From Hymenolepis diminuta (lineage: Eukaryota > Platyhelminthes > Cestoda > Cyclophyllidea > Hymenolepididae): DNA of 64,000 bases. This document shows, piece by piece, positions 1-11,977 of the stretch. A model generated the notes under the pieces. It made no database searches. It was not told where the DNA came from and saw nothing but the letters and a program-made list of their open reading frames with translations. How positions within the stretch are numbered: the stretch's first letter is position 1; every line of letters begins with the position of its first letter. Both the position numbers and the translations under genes were made by a program. The stretch is from assembly GCA_900708905.1 (NCBI GenBank), contig CAADRB010000005.1, positions 6,118,459 to 6,182,458 on the forward strand. The letters run 5' to 3'.

Positions 1-75
1 CGGTTGGAGCTTAGCCTAGTTGATAACTACGCTGGATGTCGGCCTTCAAGGGCAAAGGTTCGCATCCGTTTGTAT
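1..75 (+). repeat. tRNA-like (SINE-type) internal promoter remnant
   Basis: The sequence at 11-25 resembles a Pol III A box (TTAGCCTAGTTGATA), and 57-67 (GGTTCGCATCC) resembles a B box, with the spacing expected in a tRNA. The 5' and 3' ends do not pair into an acceptor stem, so this is more likely a tRNA-derived SINE head or a dead tRNA than a working tRNA gene. It starts at the window edge and may be truncated. Confidence 0.3.
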
Positions 76-2569
76 TTCCTAAACCAGTTCTAATTCGTCT
101 GAGTTAACCAAGTTTTAAGGATTGGATGGTAACACCAGTGCCAACTGAATATTTACAGAGCAGTTAATATTCGTTATAAGGTTGGTATTGCATCTCACAT
201 GAATCAAATTAACTCAACTCACTTCAAGCAACATATATATTGCCATATTTGGATGAGCTCTTGTTGAAATAGGACTTAAAAATATCTCACCTATTCTATA
301 AAATCGGATTCACGGGCTTGACTGCTAAGTCATGGTCATGTGTTCCATGTCCATTGGTACACGCTTTGGTGAGTGAAAAGGCCAATCATACTGGTAAATC
401 TGGATAATAAAAGGGGTAACAGACTTCCACTTTCTCAAAAGGAGGAAGATACCATTCCTCCACCCAAAAAAGGAGTTACGAGAAGTCCGTTAAGACGCGC
501 CTATACCCAAAAGATCAATGCATCGTTTCCACACCTCAGACGCATAGTGTAAAAAATGTAAGGCAGTTATTAGAACACTAACGCGAGCAGTTTTCCAATG
601 GACAAGTTAAAGGTTAACAAGAAGGTTTTCCTTGCGAAGTTACTTTTTTCAACCTGAGTACTGATGACGAAGCATTTTCAGATACACATTTTATCATAAG
701 CACCGATTTTCGAGTTCTAAGTGAGAAGCTTTACACCGGTTTGAATTTTTTAATATCGCATTCCTAAACCCATTCGGATTCTTTTAGAAGGGAACACATA
801 GTATCTTCAGAGTTGGAAAATGATGCAAATTCTGTCTCTGTAGTTACAGAGCCGTAAATAAAAACCAATTTTTGAAGCCCATATAAATCAATTTAACTCA
901 GCCAAACTCAAATACTTTTTAAAATTAGAACGTTGAAGTGACTGATTGTTGCTGCCAAAATCCGCCAAGTCAACTGGCACCCAAAAGTTCAACTTAAAAC
1001 TATAATAGGTGACGTTTCCATACTGATACCTATTTTAGCGGTAACATAAAATAGGCAACCTTGCATCCCCTACGTTAGCGGTTTTGGCCCGGAGAATTGC
1101 AAGGTCATCCAAATTAGGTATTGGATATTAAGGTCAAAAATCTGTCAACTCACTAACCGTTTATTGATTAATTAGAAGAATATCGATGAATCACCCATAA
1201 TAAAACGAAAGATGATATGCAATCAAATCAGCTTTATTTTCATTTCATCCGACTCTAAGGAGCAATTAGCAAATCGTCAAACTTTTATAGGAATGAAGGA
1301 TCTACACTTTACTGTTCTGAATAGATATATTTTCCTCAGTCGAACATCAAGGGAGATAAATATACGTAGATGGGTGAGTTGTGTTCTGTTAAGTGTATCG
1401 ATGCTAGTCCCATCTACTCGTTCTTGGCAGTAAAAAAAGAAATAAAGCGAGATGTCATGACCAACGAGGGGATTAAGTAAATCGGTCAATAGGTCATAAT
1501 TATAGAGCATATGACCTCACCCGTGAATTTGTGTCAAATAATGAAGATTGAAAATTAGGACTCAACAAACTGAACTCTTCAGATTTTGAACTTTTGAGCA
1601 AATTAATGCTTCGGAATTCAAAAAATGCAAGACTTAGAATTTTCGTAATACATATATTATGTATTCTCTTCCACTTTTCAAACCTCAGTGGACGTGTTTG
1701 CTGTTCTATTTATTCTGATCCTTCCCCATGATTAACAGTAGTGAAAGATATCTGTCGTGCGATGGACAATAATAAAACACAGGTCAATTAAAGGTGAACA
1801 TTGTGGCATGGACACTCATTCTACGAAAATTTGAACTAAAACGCTCAAGATAGGATTCTAGGGATCAAACTCTGGCGTTTGGAGTTTATAACGTCAGGTC
1901 TTAATAAACTCAGTGTATTTGATAAAATAGACTGATAACCACATGAATACAAAACATAAGATGAAGTAAGTATCTTTCAACTCCACATTTTTATTTTTCA
2001 TTCAGCCTTTTTCCTCCCGTCACTTTACTCTTATTTGAACTTAGGTATTGTTTCTAGCGTTTTATGATTCTCATAAATAAAATAGTATTCTTCGCTTTGC
2101 TATGGGTATCGATAATATGAAAATAACCATAGCGAAGTCCCAACCGGAACGTAGTCGTAGGGACGCAGACTGAGTTAATATGACTCTACTCCTAAACTAT
2201 CAAATTTAAAAAGCAAATTTGCGTCCTTAAGTTAAATCTTTTGATTAAAATTTAAAAATATATCTGCAAAGAATTTAAAATATGAAAAAATATGGATAAA
2301 CGTTATTCCTGAGAGGAGAAATCAAATAAAGTGCTTTCCAACACAAAGCATTACAAATAACTTGCTCAATTGTAATATAGAATTCAAGGAACAGGAAGAT
2401 TAATTAAATATCAGGCAAGAAGTAATTTCGACGGTTAGATCATTACATATCTACAATCTGTTGCTCATTCGCTCCGTAAAGGATGCTAATTGTATTTGCA
2501 CCGAAATCAATATCACTCTAATTACCATCATTTCATACCATAAGTAGGCGGGGAATAATAAGTCAAACT
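76..2569. other. Intergenic; no gene recognised
   Basis: AT-rich sequence with stops in all frames. The only open stretches (about 1212-1510, both strands) are under 80 codons and show no recognisable motif. At 1450-1545 there are short matches to the dispersed repeat seen at 5750, 25790, 27110 and 27990 (a run about regulating spacing such as 'gacctcaccc'), too weak to delimit. The promoter or 5' leader of the gene starting at 2570 must lie here, but I cannot mark a convincing core promoter. Confidence 0.5.
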
Positions 2570-4475
2570 ATGCGTTTAATTTTACTCTATCTATGGCTAT
2601 GTATTCCACATTGCCGAAGTCAAAAAGACAACCAAAAAATCGAATTTTTAACTCCAAATCGAGATGAAATGACCAATATTCTCTTTCCACATTTTACACC
2701 CTTTTCTGATATGATGGATCTCGTATTGCGGGCCAGTGAATTCGGCTTTCCTTCCTATCTACGTCGCAAAAAGTCTATCTTTGACAAGATCACTTTTGAT
2801 ATCCCAAAAAATAAGAAATACGAGGGGGTTGACAAAGTTGAATTCGATGTCCACGATTATGTAAAACAATTTATTGTCCTAGCCAAAAATATAACTGGAC
2901 GAGAAATCAGTGAAGAAAACGTGGAGAAATCGACTAGAAGTATATGGTTAAATTCATTTCGTCCAAAGAAGTTCCAGAATTTTATCAAGAGAAATGCTTT
3001 ACGCGTGGTTGAATATGAAAGCCATCCAATCCTCTCAAAGAACAGGCCAGCTAGATCAAAAATATTTGCACCCATTTTAAACAAAAAATATCCACCTTCT
3101 CTACTGCCGAAAAATCTTCCTGTATTTATTCTTGTCATGCACGCTTGGAAAATATTCTTTTGGACAGCCATCTCCGAAAGCAATAATTTCTATAGAACCC
3201 TAAAGGACAGTCCATATAATGATCATAAAACCGTAGCTTCCATACCACAAAAAACGGATGAACTCACTAGTACATTTATTTTTCATGTTTGCTCTGAATT
3301 ACGGGGTGACGATTCCCTTTTCCCCACGGATTTACCAATGGGATTCTGTCCGAACCCATGTGCCACAGCCCCCTGTTTGACACTCTCTCACACGACTGGA
3401 CACGGATGTCATCTAATAGGTCGCGGATTATTCATGAACGATTTCAAGTGTGAGTGTCTACCTGGATTCAAATGGATCTCCAGTGCTGACATTGGAGGCT
3501 TCGAAAATGACACCTGGGAAAGAATCCCTTCTTCAGATGAAATTGGAGCCTGTGTAGCAATTGATATCTGTGAAACTTATTGTGATTCATTTGGAACACG
3601 AAGATGTGACTTGATTCTAGGTACTGCTATTGCTGTCTGTGTATGTAAGGTAGGTTGTGTGCCTATCCACTGAATTATCAATTTAGTTGACACATATGGG
3701 ACCGACATGCAGTCTGCCCCGCGATCCCTGCATCGAACTGTCGGAAAAGGAGAAAATGCCTGGAAATATGGCTTGCAATATTGGCCAGGGAGGACGCTGT
3801 ATCCCAACTTTTGGGAGTGATTTCTACGAATGCAGGTAAAGAATATCATATTGCTAGCCTGCGTAACTTCAGGTGTCCCTCTACATGGACGAAAGATTAC
3901 AGTCTTGACTTTGAAAACTGTTTAGCTCTTAAAGACCGATGTATGTCGGAAGTTTGTGTTCGTGGTGATTGCATTTCCTCTGCGGATGGTTCTGTAGGTT
4001 AATGTTACTTAAATTCTATAAGTAGAAATGATAGGAAACTCTGTGCATATGCCCTGAAGAAGCCTACGGAGAGCGCTGTGAAAATTTGCGCGGTAGTTGG
4101 GGTCACTGGACTCCGTGGTCATCATGTTCACCGGCGTGTGGCAGCGGAAAGATTCGTCACAGAGAGCGCGTTCGAGGATGCCTCTATGGGGATTCCTGTC
4201 GCGGAGGAAAGCGAAGACAAGTTGAGGTTTGTCCAGAGAATGTACCCTGCCCCGACGAATTAGTTACCCTTGGACTGGGTCCAGAAGCCCTAGCTCCTCA
4301 AGACGTTCTACAGGGAGGAGAAGCTCAGCCAAACTTCGATCTTCAGAGGGCCTATGCTCTGAAATATCGCAGACACAGTCTCCTGATTCAAGTTTTGAAA
4401 TTCGTTTTTCTTTTATTATGTGCTTTTGCTGTTGTTTGCGCCACAATCATGTTCTTGTACGCCCTTATGAAATAA
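2570..4475 (+). CDS. Secreted/type I membrane protein with EGF-like modules and a TSP1 repeat
   Basis: Four exons: 2570-3649, 3687-3835, 3873-3993 and 4035-4475, about 596 aa. The introns are 37, 37 and 41 nt, all GT-AG with matching phases. Residues 1-17 (MRLILLYLWLCIPHCRS) look like a signal peptide. Residues about 18-240 match nothing I recognise. From about residue 243 the protein is cysteine-rich, with EGF-like patterns (CECLPGF; CVCKLTHMGPTC across the first junction; CICPEEAYGERC). Residues about 471-520 form a thrombospondin type 1 repeat with the WxxWxxWxxC signature (W472, W475, W478, C481). The C-terminal 33 residues contain one hydrophobic helix (LKFVFLLLCAFAVVCATIMF) and end almost at once, leaving virtually no cytoplasmic tail. 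I infer a surface or secretory-pathway adhesion-type protein; ligand and role are unknown. The start is the first in-frame ATG and gives the signal peptide. Family assignment beyond the domains is not possible. Confidence 0.82.
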
Positions 4476-5749
4476 TAATGAACAATTTGCAATTTTGAAC
4501 AAACTAATATAAATTCTGTCTTATTCTGCCTTAGTTCAATAGAATAATAGTGGTGTATTAATCTCATATTTTCGCGAGTCTCTCGCATTGGTAAGATTTT
4601 TTACTCTGTCTTACATTTAGGACACATAGTATGGCCTTGTTAAAACTGTGAATCGGACGCCTGGAATACAGACTTTTTGAGTCTTAATTGATTAGACGTA
4701 TTTGGTTACTCTGACTTCTATTGACTTCAAGATGTACAATGAGCTGGCAATATAGTGGCATGGAATTAGTAGCTTAGTAATGAGGGCGTCACAGAAGCAT
4801 TAGAAGGCTTAATCTTGTGCCGCGACAATATAATTATGATTTATTTCATTTACAGCTGATGAACAGTTAATCAGAACTTCAGGCGTCACCAATGCCAGAT
4901 AAAATGTCGATTAAAATTATCTATCTGCAACACGGGAATTGCGAAATGACTGGTGCCAATCGAATGTCTTATTATTGAAATAAAAACGAATGGCAAAGAT
5001 AAAACTTTATTTTTTTCATCTAAGGTTCTGGTTAATAAAATTGAATAACCAATTAAATTAAAGATTATTATGATTCCATTGCTATTTTATTATTATTCGT
5101 GGTTGTACTAAGCTGAAATTTACAGTCATCTTTAACTATATGGAGGATAATTCTATGAAGAAGGAACCCTTTATTTAGCATTATTTCACAGAATTTGTAA
5201 GCGTTTGAGTTCTACCAAAGTGGTAACCGATGGTGGAGATTTCCAAAGACTATTAATCCTCTGATCAGAGACATTATGAATGAGAAGCATATCGAAATAC
5301 ACTTTGGAAAATGTAAATGAAATAATAAAATGTGATGGAAAGGAATCTAATTTATTAAATTTTCGTGAACTTTCTCCTTCTTCGTGGTTTGCAGAATGGA
5401 ATGCATTTGTTAGTTATTTAATGGAATGGAGTTTGTTTGTCCACCAAACCTCAAGTTTATCTTTCCTCAATTTCTCCTGAAAAATAATGCCCTGATTTCA
5501 AAGTTTTCTCCCTTCTACTTGAAGGAAAATATTTTATTTGTTGAAACTTACAAGGTTTCATTTTTTCACCAAAGAAGTGCTAATGATATCCAAAGTCCGG
5601 AAATACTTTACTATAGTCAGAGTTTTATTTGGAAGAAGAACATACGGAGTCCAGTCTCATTCATATTTTGACCTATTCTTCCTAATCCTACTTGATTTCA
5701 TTTTGCACTTACCTCCGACTCTAAATTTAGTCGGATAATAGGATAATAG
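4476..5749. other. Intergenic; 3' flank of the EGF/TSP1 gene
   Basis: There is no supported gene. The 3' UTR of the preceding gene should begin here. An AATAAA-type signal is not obvious in the first 60 nt, but ATATAAATT (about 4508) and several AATAAA/AATAAAA strings at 4978-5040 are possible sites. Open stretches at 5280-5740 are short and AT-driven. Confidence 0.4.
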
Positions 5750-6110
5750 GACTGCAAAGGAAGTCAACCACCCTCACGTGGACTGAATATAACCAACCTC
5801 GGAATTAAATCAGTTTATCAGCAAACTCTGGATAATGTAGACATAACGTCAGCCATGAACTTTCAAATAAAATCATTAAATTTTAACTATACAACAATAC
5901 ACAGTAAACTATACTCCATAAAAGAAAAGAACTTCCACAGTACTTGCAAAGTAAGGCCTTTGATGTCCTGACTTCACTTCCTATTTTTTCTTGATACCCT
6001 TCTCCATTTCATATCTCAGTGACATGGTACCTTCATTCGCTATATTCATATGCTTATCCATTTTTAAAGTTTGTTTTAGCTTTGTACTATCATGAATAAC
6101 ACTGATGATA
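5750..6110 (+). repeat. Dispersed repeat family B, copy 1
   Basis: This shares an ordered set of segments with 25790-26110, 27110-27440 and 27990-28290: GGAATTAAATCAG near 5801, AGCAAACTCTGGAT near 5820, 'TTTGATGTCCTGACTTCACTTCCTATTT' as shorter blocks near 5957-5985, and a TTTCATATCTCAGTGA block near 6007. Copies are diverged and about 300-350 bp long. No coding capacity is visible, so it is probably a non-autonomous element or a decayed fragment of a larger one. Confidence 0.5.
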
Positions 6111-7305
6111 TTCACGGTTCTTTAAAATATTGCTAGAAGTGTTCGCTTCTGATTCTCTTATAATTTGTACGTACTGGATAGTTTTTGCAAATATTTTATG
6201 TGCTCTTAATGGTACAATAAATGAACATTTTACTTTCAGGAAAAAATAACAAAAATTTACGGTTTGAATACTCAACGATAATTACTCCCAAAGGTAATTG
6301 TTCTAAAAGCTATAAATTCAGATTTTCTTCCTCAAACTGCTATTGGTTTAAAATAATGTTTCCTTTGTTGGCTGTTATAACTACAATATTGGAGAAATTT
6401 AAAAGAAACATCTCTTTTTACCTCTTTTAAGACCGATAATTTGAAATTTCACCCATCTTGTCCAATTACCAACTAAGTGATAGCCTATTCAGTTAGCTCC
6501 GGACATATTTTAGTCTGGAACAATGGAAACAAATCCTCAAACTCGGATATTGGGGCATCAGAGCATGAAGAATCGGACTAAACGATCCAGGAAAAAATAA
6601 GACAAATCTGACGCCCTGCATTTTTGAGCAACTCATATCAAACTTCCCTTTCCTTTGAGAAATGAAAATCGTTGCACAAGATTTTCGCTTAAACGAATTG
6701 TTCTACCTATTCACTTTACGCTAGTTTTGTGTTGTTTATGTTAAAAGGCACTTAAAAGCAATTGAGCATCTTTAAATCTAGTATACCTTTGAAGAAAATA
6801 GAAATGATTGCACTTTCTTTCGGAACTGCAAAAATTCCGAGGTTCAGAACCCATTGTATGACTAAAAATCAAAGTTGAATTCTAGAGTAATATACTATAG
6901 TCTTGAAAAACTAAAAGGTACCTAATCATAGTTAGCTTAGTAGCCATCTGGAAAAGTAGCATTAACAGCAGGATCTTGAAACAATTTGATAAGAAAATAG
7001 TCTCCTTTTGAATTCCTTTTTGTCAATAAAAAAGATTTTATGCAGTAGAAATTCCTATTTTTACATTAATAAGTACACTCTGAAGTGTGATAATCCTTTG
7101 TTTATTTGAATTTACTCTGATTGAAAGGCGACATTGGAAGCATCTTCTACTCTAGTGCAATGCTGGAGGGTCTTAGTCCTGCTACTGCGATTTACCGCCC
7201 ACAAGATTTTGGAAGGTTAAACTTAATGCAGACCCTGAGAGAGGAAAACTTATGGCAGAACCCCAAGACAATTATAACTTGTGAGAATGTTACAACTGCT
7301 TCATA
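6111..7305. other. Intergenic; nothing recognised
   Basis: AT-rich sequence with no supported gene. A 75-codon open stretch at 7121-7348 has a fairly protein-like composition, but it runs into the mariner left end at 7306, so its last codons are transposon sequence. It could be a chance frame or the remnant of something interrupted by the insertion. Confidence 0.4.
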
Positions 7306-8572
7306 TCAAGTTGTAACAGAAGTTCTGTTCATTTTTAATTTTAACTAAAGTGGAAATTTTGTCAAAAACACATCTATTTAGTGTTCAACATAGTCACCAC
7401 TTTTATTCATTACATCTTCTCTTCTTGCCACAAGCTTTCTCGTTCCTTCTTCTTAGAATTTAACCGGTTTAGACTCGAAAGAGAAGTTAGCTTCATTTCG
7501 ACCTCTTCCTCTGAAGCCTTTGTCCCATTAAATGATTCTGAAAAGATGAAAATCGGTTAGTGTAAGATCGGGAGAATATGGTGTGTGATGTATGACTTCC
7601 CAGCCAAATTCTTCAACGAGATTATTGGTTGGTCTTGAAGTGTAGTCTGGCAGTGTCATGGTGCACAATCACTCCTTTTCAATTCATCAAAGAAGGTCGT
7701 TTTTCCTGCTGTTAACTGCTTTTAAACGAGTTAGCTGCTGACAGTCAACTTCAGATGTTATTGTTTGTCACCCATTAGTTCACAGTAAACAATTCCCTTC
7801 AAATCCCACCATACACAAAAGATTTTTTTCCCGGCACAGTCCCGAATTGTTTCGGTTGCGAAATTGGCTTTGAACCAGGACTTAGCCACTGTCCTTTGCG
7901 CTTAACATCGTTGTAAAGGATCCACCACTTCTCGTCGCTGTCAGTTATGATTCGATCTAAAAAAGGTGCCTGAAGTTCATGAGAACGCAGTGAAACACAA
8001 CAGATCACACGCTGTTGCTTGTTGATTTCTGACAAATCGTGTGGGAGGGCTTATTTGCCAGCCTTTGAGACTTTGCCAAGTCCTTTCATCTCCCTATATA
8101 TGGTCATATGGCGGCCTACGTGAAAGGTTTTGGTCAGTTCTCTAGTAGTGCAGGTTGCATTTTCATCAATGGCAACCTGCAATTGTTCAGAACTGAGTTT
8201 GTTGAGCATCCTGCTATTGGTTCGTCTTTCAGGCTGAAGTCATCCTTTTTGAAACGTGAAAACCACTTTCTGCAGGTCTTTTTATTCACAACATCATTTC
8301 CATAAGTGGGTTTGAGTATTTTTGCTACCGAGCTTGTCGTATTTCCTTGATGAAATTCAGACAGTAAAATGTGCCTGATATGCTCTTTGTTTGGAGTGTA
8401 CATTAGGGCTAGAAATAGTTATTAATAGGGACAATTATCGAACAATCTGAAAGAAGAAATAATGTTTTAATAATTACCATAGGGAAACATACAACATTAA
8501 GAAGCTAAATTGAAGTAATCGTGCCCTAAACACATAGCTAAAAAATCGGACAGAACTTCTATTACAACCTGA
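7306..8572 (-). mobile_element. Full-length, inactive mariner element
   Basis: 1,267 bp bounded by 25-bp terminal inverted repeats: 7306-7330 begins TCAAGTTGTAACAGAAGTTC, and 8548-8572 read on the minus strand begins TCAGGTTGTAATAGAAGTTC. They match at 22 of 25 positions. A TA lies immediately outside each end (7304-7305 and 8573-8574), the target duplication expected for Tc1/mariner. Length, terminal repeats and coding orientation all fit a classical mariner. The internal gene (7378-8403) is broken. Both ends being intact makes this a complete ancient insertion rather than a fragment. Confidence 0.92.
7378..8403 (-). pseudogene. Mariner transposase pseudogene
   Basis: The start (8403) to terminal stop (7378-7380) distance is about 342 codons, matching the usual 340-350. 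The N-terminal helix-turn-helix region is clear (EHIRHILLSEFHQG, CRKWFSRFKKDDFSLKDEP). A stop and frame change follow near 8134. The middle segment carries the first catalytic Asp (DEKWWILYNDVKRKGQW, about 7910-7950). A further frame carries HHDTARLHFK (about 7640) and YSPDLTLTDFHLF (about 7540-7575), giving the second and third Asp of the mariner DDD triad. The gap between them reads as 32 residues where 34 is usual. At least two frameshifts and several internal stops make it non-functional. Confidence 0.9.
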
Positions 8573-9289
8573 TACAATGATACTTCAGGAAGCAGTAAAT
8601 ATATCTTCATTGAGGTACATCATGCAGGAAAGGCAAGTAAATGTGAAGGGACATAAAGACGATAAGCTGTATGAAGGATGAATGTAAGGTTGAAGAATTA
8701 TAACAATTACAAATTCTGGGGAGCCTCTTAACGACAGACCTCTCACCAAGAGCGATAGCGACCGATGATTATGTAGCCCGATCTAGCTAATATCCATACT
8801 GAACTCCCAGTCCAGCTTCTCCATTCTCAGCTCCCAGACATGTATTTCACTTTGGTTCAGTAAGGTTACGAGTCTACTTCTGACCAAATTAGGGCTTATA
8901 ATGTGATAAACTAAGTCAACTATATAATTAGGAACGTTCCAGTCGAGTATTCATTCAAGGATTGATAGTTGAAAGGCAGTTACTAAAGCTCAGATTCTCT
9001 AAATACCTAATGTTTATGACTGCTGTTTTACCTCTTTTTGTTAAAGTGGGGTTTATTCACGCCATAATACTCCAATGGAAACTTCAACCCTATTCTCCCA
9101 TTTTTCTGTCCGGTATTTATCAAAAACTAATGAAAATGACCTCATCCGTATGTGTATGATATGCGAGATATAGTTGCTGTTCCCAAAAAGTACATATGCA
9201 AGCTTATGCGACTACGTTTCATGGAAGCAACTATTAAGTACTTGACTTACCACGCCTCTTACTACACTAGCTTTTAATTAATCACAAAT
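8573..9289. other. Intergenic; nothing recognised
   Basis: There is no gene or repeat I can support. One 65-codon frame (8962-9159) is hydrophobic but lacks any recognisable pattern. Confidence 0.35.
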
Positions 9290-9399
9290 CTCCCGCTATA
9301 TAGGCTGAATTATAGTCGAGAAAAATGGAATATTATTCAGTCCTTAGTTGACCACATATCTGATTGTTTTCCACCGACCTTGCCAATAACTAAATTTTA

Positions 9400-9830
9400 A
9401 ATGTTAAGCCGACATTTATGCTCGAATGCCTTAACTCTCTTTGTATACCGAGTATCGTTCATCTAAAGGTGATAGCCGATTTGCAATAGACACCCCGCTT
9501 GCAACTACTCTTTAACAGTTTTGTCCTATCAACGTTTCTGTTCAAAGACCGATTCGAATATTTCCTCTCATACAGGGTTCATCCATCATGCACTGAGTCA
9601 CTGATTATTGCATTAGACATGTAAGACCATTACTGAAGCCATTATCGACTAACAAGGCAGCCAGCGATTTACCATTTATCCAAATCTGTATAGACAAGTT
9701 TATTTTCTAAACAAGAAACTGTCATTTGAGTTGCAGGTCGTTTCCTTCCCTTTTCTTTCTGCGATCTGAGTAGTTGTAGCTATATAAAAGTATCTCATCG
9801 TCATTTTGCTATTTCAGTAAGGTCGTAATC
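9400..9830 (+). repeat. Dispersed repeat family C, copy 1
   Basis: Ordered similarity to 58000-58290. Both contain a '..TAGACAAG/ACTTATTTTCT..' block (9690 / 58172), then GAGCTGCAAG/GAGTTGCAGG, a CTTCCT-rich block, and GTAGTTGTAGCTATATAA / GTAGTTGTAGCTCTATAA (9773 / 58245). The copies lie in the same orientation. No protein is evident. The TATATAA strings could belong to a promoter of a retroelement end, which is a guess. Confidence 0.4.
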
Positions 9831-10420
9831 GCACTCTCTTGTGCATAGATCTGTTAATACTGGACACACACTTTCAATATTCATTTCAAATCAACTTCAA
9901 ACCACTTTCTGTCTCATTTCTAAGTTAGGGTAGGGGTAGTAAATCTAAGGAAAATGATACAGGTCTCTCTTACTTGGAGATTTGGAGATATGGGGCTATA
10001 GAGCTCTGCAAAGTAGCAGATTAAATAGTACTCAAATCTTTACCAAAGAAATGCCAATTTAATTTAATTTGGCATCCTATCAGAGAGGGTGGGTTGCGAT
10101 TTGCGACCTGGAGTACGGCGCTGTAGCTGTTTTGCAATGACCTATGATTGCGAACCCATATTCTTGACTTGAAAGCGTCAATTAGTCTAGGACTTAACTA
10201 ATCACAAATTGTCGGAATGAACAACTTTTCAGGTGCCAATGTGCCAATACCTACCGATTCCAATAATATAACAAATATTTGGGGAAAAATATTATCAGTC
10301 GGGTGGTGTTTTTATTTTCAAACATCAAAAATATGTATTCATATATATAGTCTCTGTTGGAATGATAAAATACCTGGAAGTAAGTGCACTTCTGACCTAT
10401 CTTTGTCTCTCCAGGTCGGA
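9831..10420. other. Intergenic; nothing recognised
   Basis: There is no supported gene. A short open frame (10217-10444) has no recognisable motif and overlaps the edge of the following transposon. Confidence 0.35.
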
Positions 10421-11745
10421 GCCAATGCAGCTGGCGATTTCTGAAGACACCTCATGCACTTTTAGAAAAAGAGAAAACGAAACTGTTGATGATTGAAACT
10501 TACAACAAACTTGTAACAACCCAAGCAAATATAATACTTACTCAGGTTTTACTCTATAAATCCTCTTTCCACTGGCTTCCCTCACCGACTCAATTCGAGT
10601 CCGAAAGCGACTGACTGCAAGCTTTGATGAGGTGGTTTTTGCTGATGATATCCTCCATTCCACAAGCTATCACTTCCACCAGAGAAGAGGATCTGGTGCT
10701 ATGGCAATGCTTATTAACTTCCTTTTCAACCACACCCCGCCACACACATAATACTCCAAAAGACTAAGGTCTGGTGGGTTAGTAGGCGGCCATAAGTTTG
10801 GTGTGACATGATGATAAAAATTCTCGGCCATCCATCCAGTCCTGGATTTTGGGAGCCTTATGGGATGGAACCGGACCTTGTTGAAAAACGTAGGTTCTTC
10901 CTCTATTGGCTACGCTAACTGTCTGAGGCGGCCTAAAAACAATGATTCCAAGAGTCTCCACACAGGCATCCAAGGAGTCGTGGTGTGCCCTTTCCTCGTT
11001 ACCCTTCACAAAACTGAAAACCATCACTGCTGTTGGAAACTTCGTGCGCATACATAAGAGTTGGGGCTTCAGTGAGATCCGCTCGCACATACCCACCTAT
11101 TATTTCTTCAATTGACCCTTTCACCCTAGTGGAGGTTTATTTCGTGGGAGGAAAACCAAAGACATTCCTATTCTTCTGTGTGCTTCAATTTGTTTAAGAG
11201 TCGTTTTGCACGCATTCAACGAATCTCTTGAGTTGTTTTTGTCCACATAAATAGGCGACCTCGTCTAAGAACGCATGATTTGTGTCTGCGGAGGTCTTGA
11301 TGAACAACATTCCCTATATATTGTTGTTCCTTCGGGCACTCGAAGATGTTTAGCAGCATGTTGCGCATTGACTGCCCAGGATTTTCGTCCATCATGCCAT
11401 GCACCCTTCTGACAAACTGAAATGTTCCGAGTGAGTCAGCAGAGCGTCAAAAGTGTTGTTCTCTCTTCCCCGTGGCAGCCCATTCATTTCCATTGCTTTC
11501 ATTCAACACCTCCTTTCTAACTTTGCAAACGAAAGATGTGGGGACTTTTAGAAATCTTCCAGTTTCCAAATTCCCGTGCTTCGCTTTTATAGACCCTATT
11601 ACAGCGTGTCTTTTCATTTCATTAGTTATAGTAGTATCTGCCATGAGATCTTTTGATATAAAAATACATAAATTGTCATCGGGTTAGTTTAAATTACAAA
11701 AATATAAGTGTCCTCAGATACCTTACGCACCCCGTATAAGCAACA
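10420..11745 (-). mobile_element. Decayed Tc1/mariner-superfamily element, a second family
   Basis: Coding remnants occupy 10538-11644. Possible terminal repeats are poorly preserved: TCTGAAGACAC near 10440-10450 against the minus-strand reading of GTGTCCTCAGA near 11709-11719 (10 of 11 positions). Outside this block the match fades, so the ends are approximate. It is clearly distinct from the element at 7306-8572 in its protein motifs. Confidence 0.7.
10538..11644 (-). pseudogene. Tc1/mariner-type transposase pseudogene
   Basis: Pieces in several frames, in order: an N-terminal segment with a helix-turn-helix-like stretch (11447-11644); a segment with ENPGQSMRNM...NVVHQDLRRHKSCVLRRGRL (11216-11404), typical of the second DNA-binding region of these enzymes; a catalytic segment with YVFQQGPVPSHKAPKIQDWM (10779-11096), where the usual FQQDGAPSH Asp reads as Gly; and a C-terminal segment ending FRTRIESVREASGKRIYRVKPE, stop at 10538-10540. 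The total span is about 369 codons, near full length. Frameshifts, stops and the lost catalytic Asp make it inactive. Confidence 0.82.
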
Positions 11746-11977
11746 GAAACATTCAAGAATTGTAACAGTGTAAAAGAGTCAAATACTTTGCAAGACTATC
11801 TCGAAACAAAGACGAAGACGAAGAAGTCAAAAAGTTCATCTAATAATAATAATAGCTATCTGAATTAATATAAAAACATGAGTAACAAAAAAGAATGTAG
11901 AAAATTGCATAATTTCGCCCTTTCTTGTTATACATCACAGCCCAGAGAAGGATAACCGAAATTTTGCATTTAATCAT

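Noticed and set aside
7121..7348. 75-codon plus-strand frame next to the mariner
   Set aside because: Ends inside the transposon and has no recognisable motif; not enough to call a gene.
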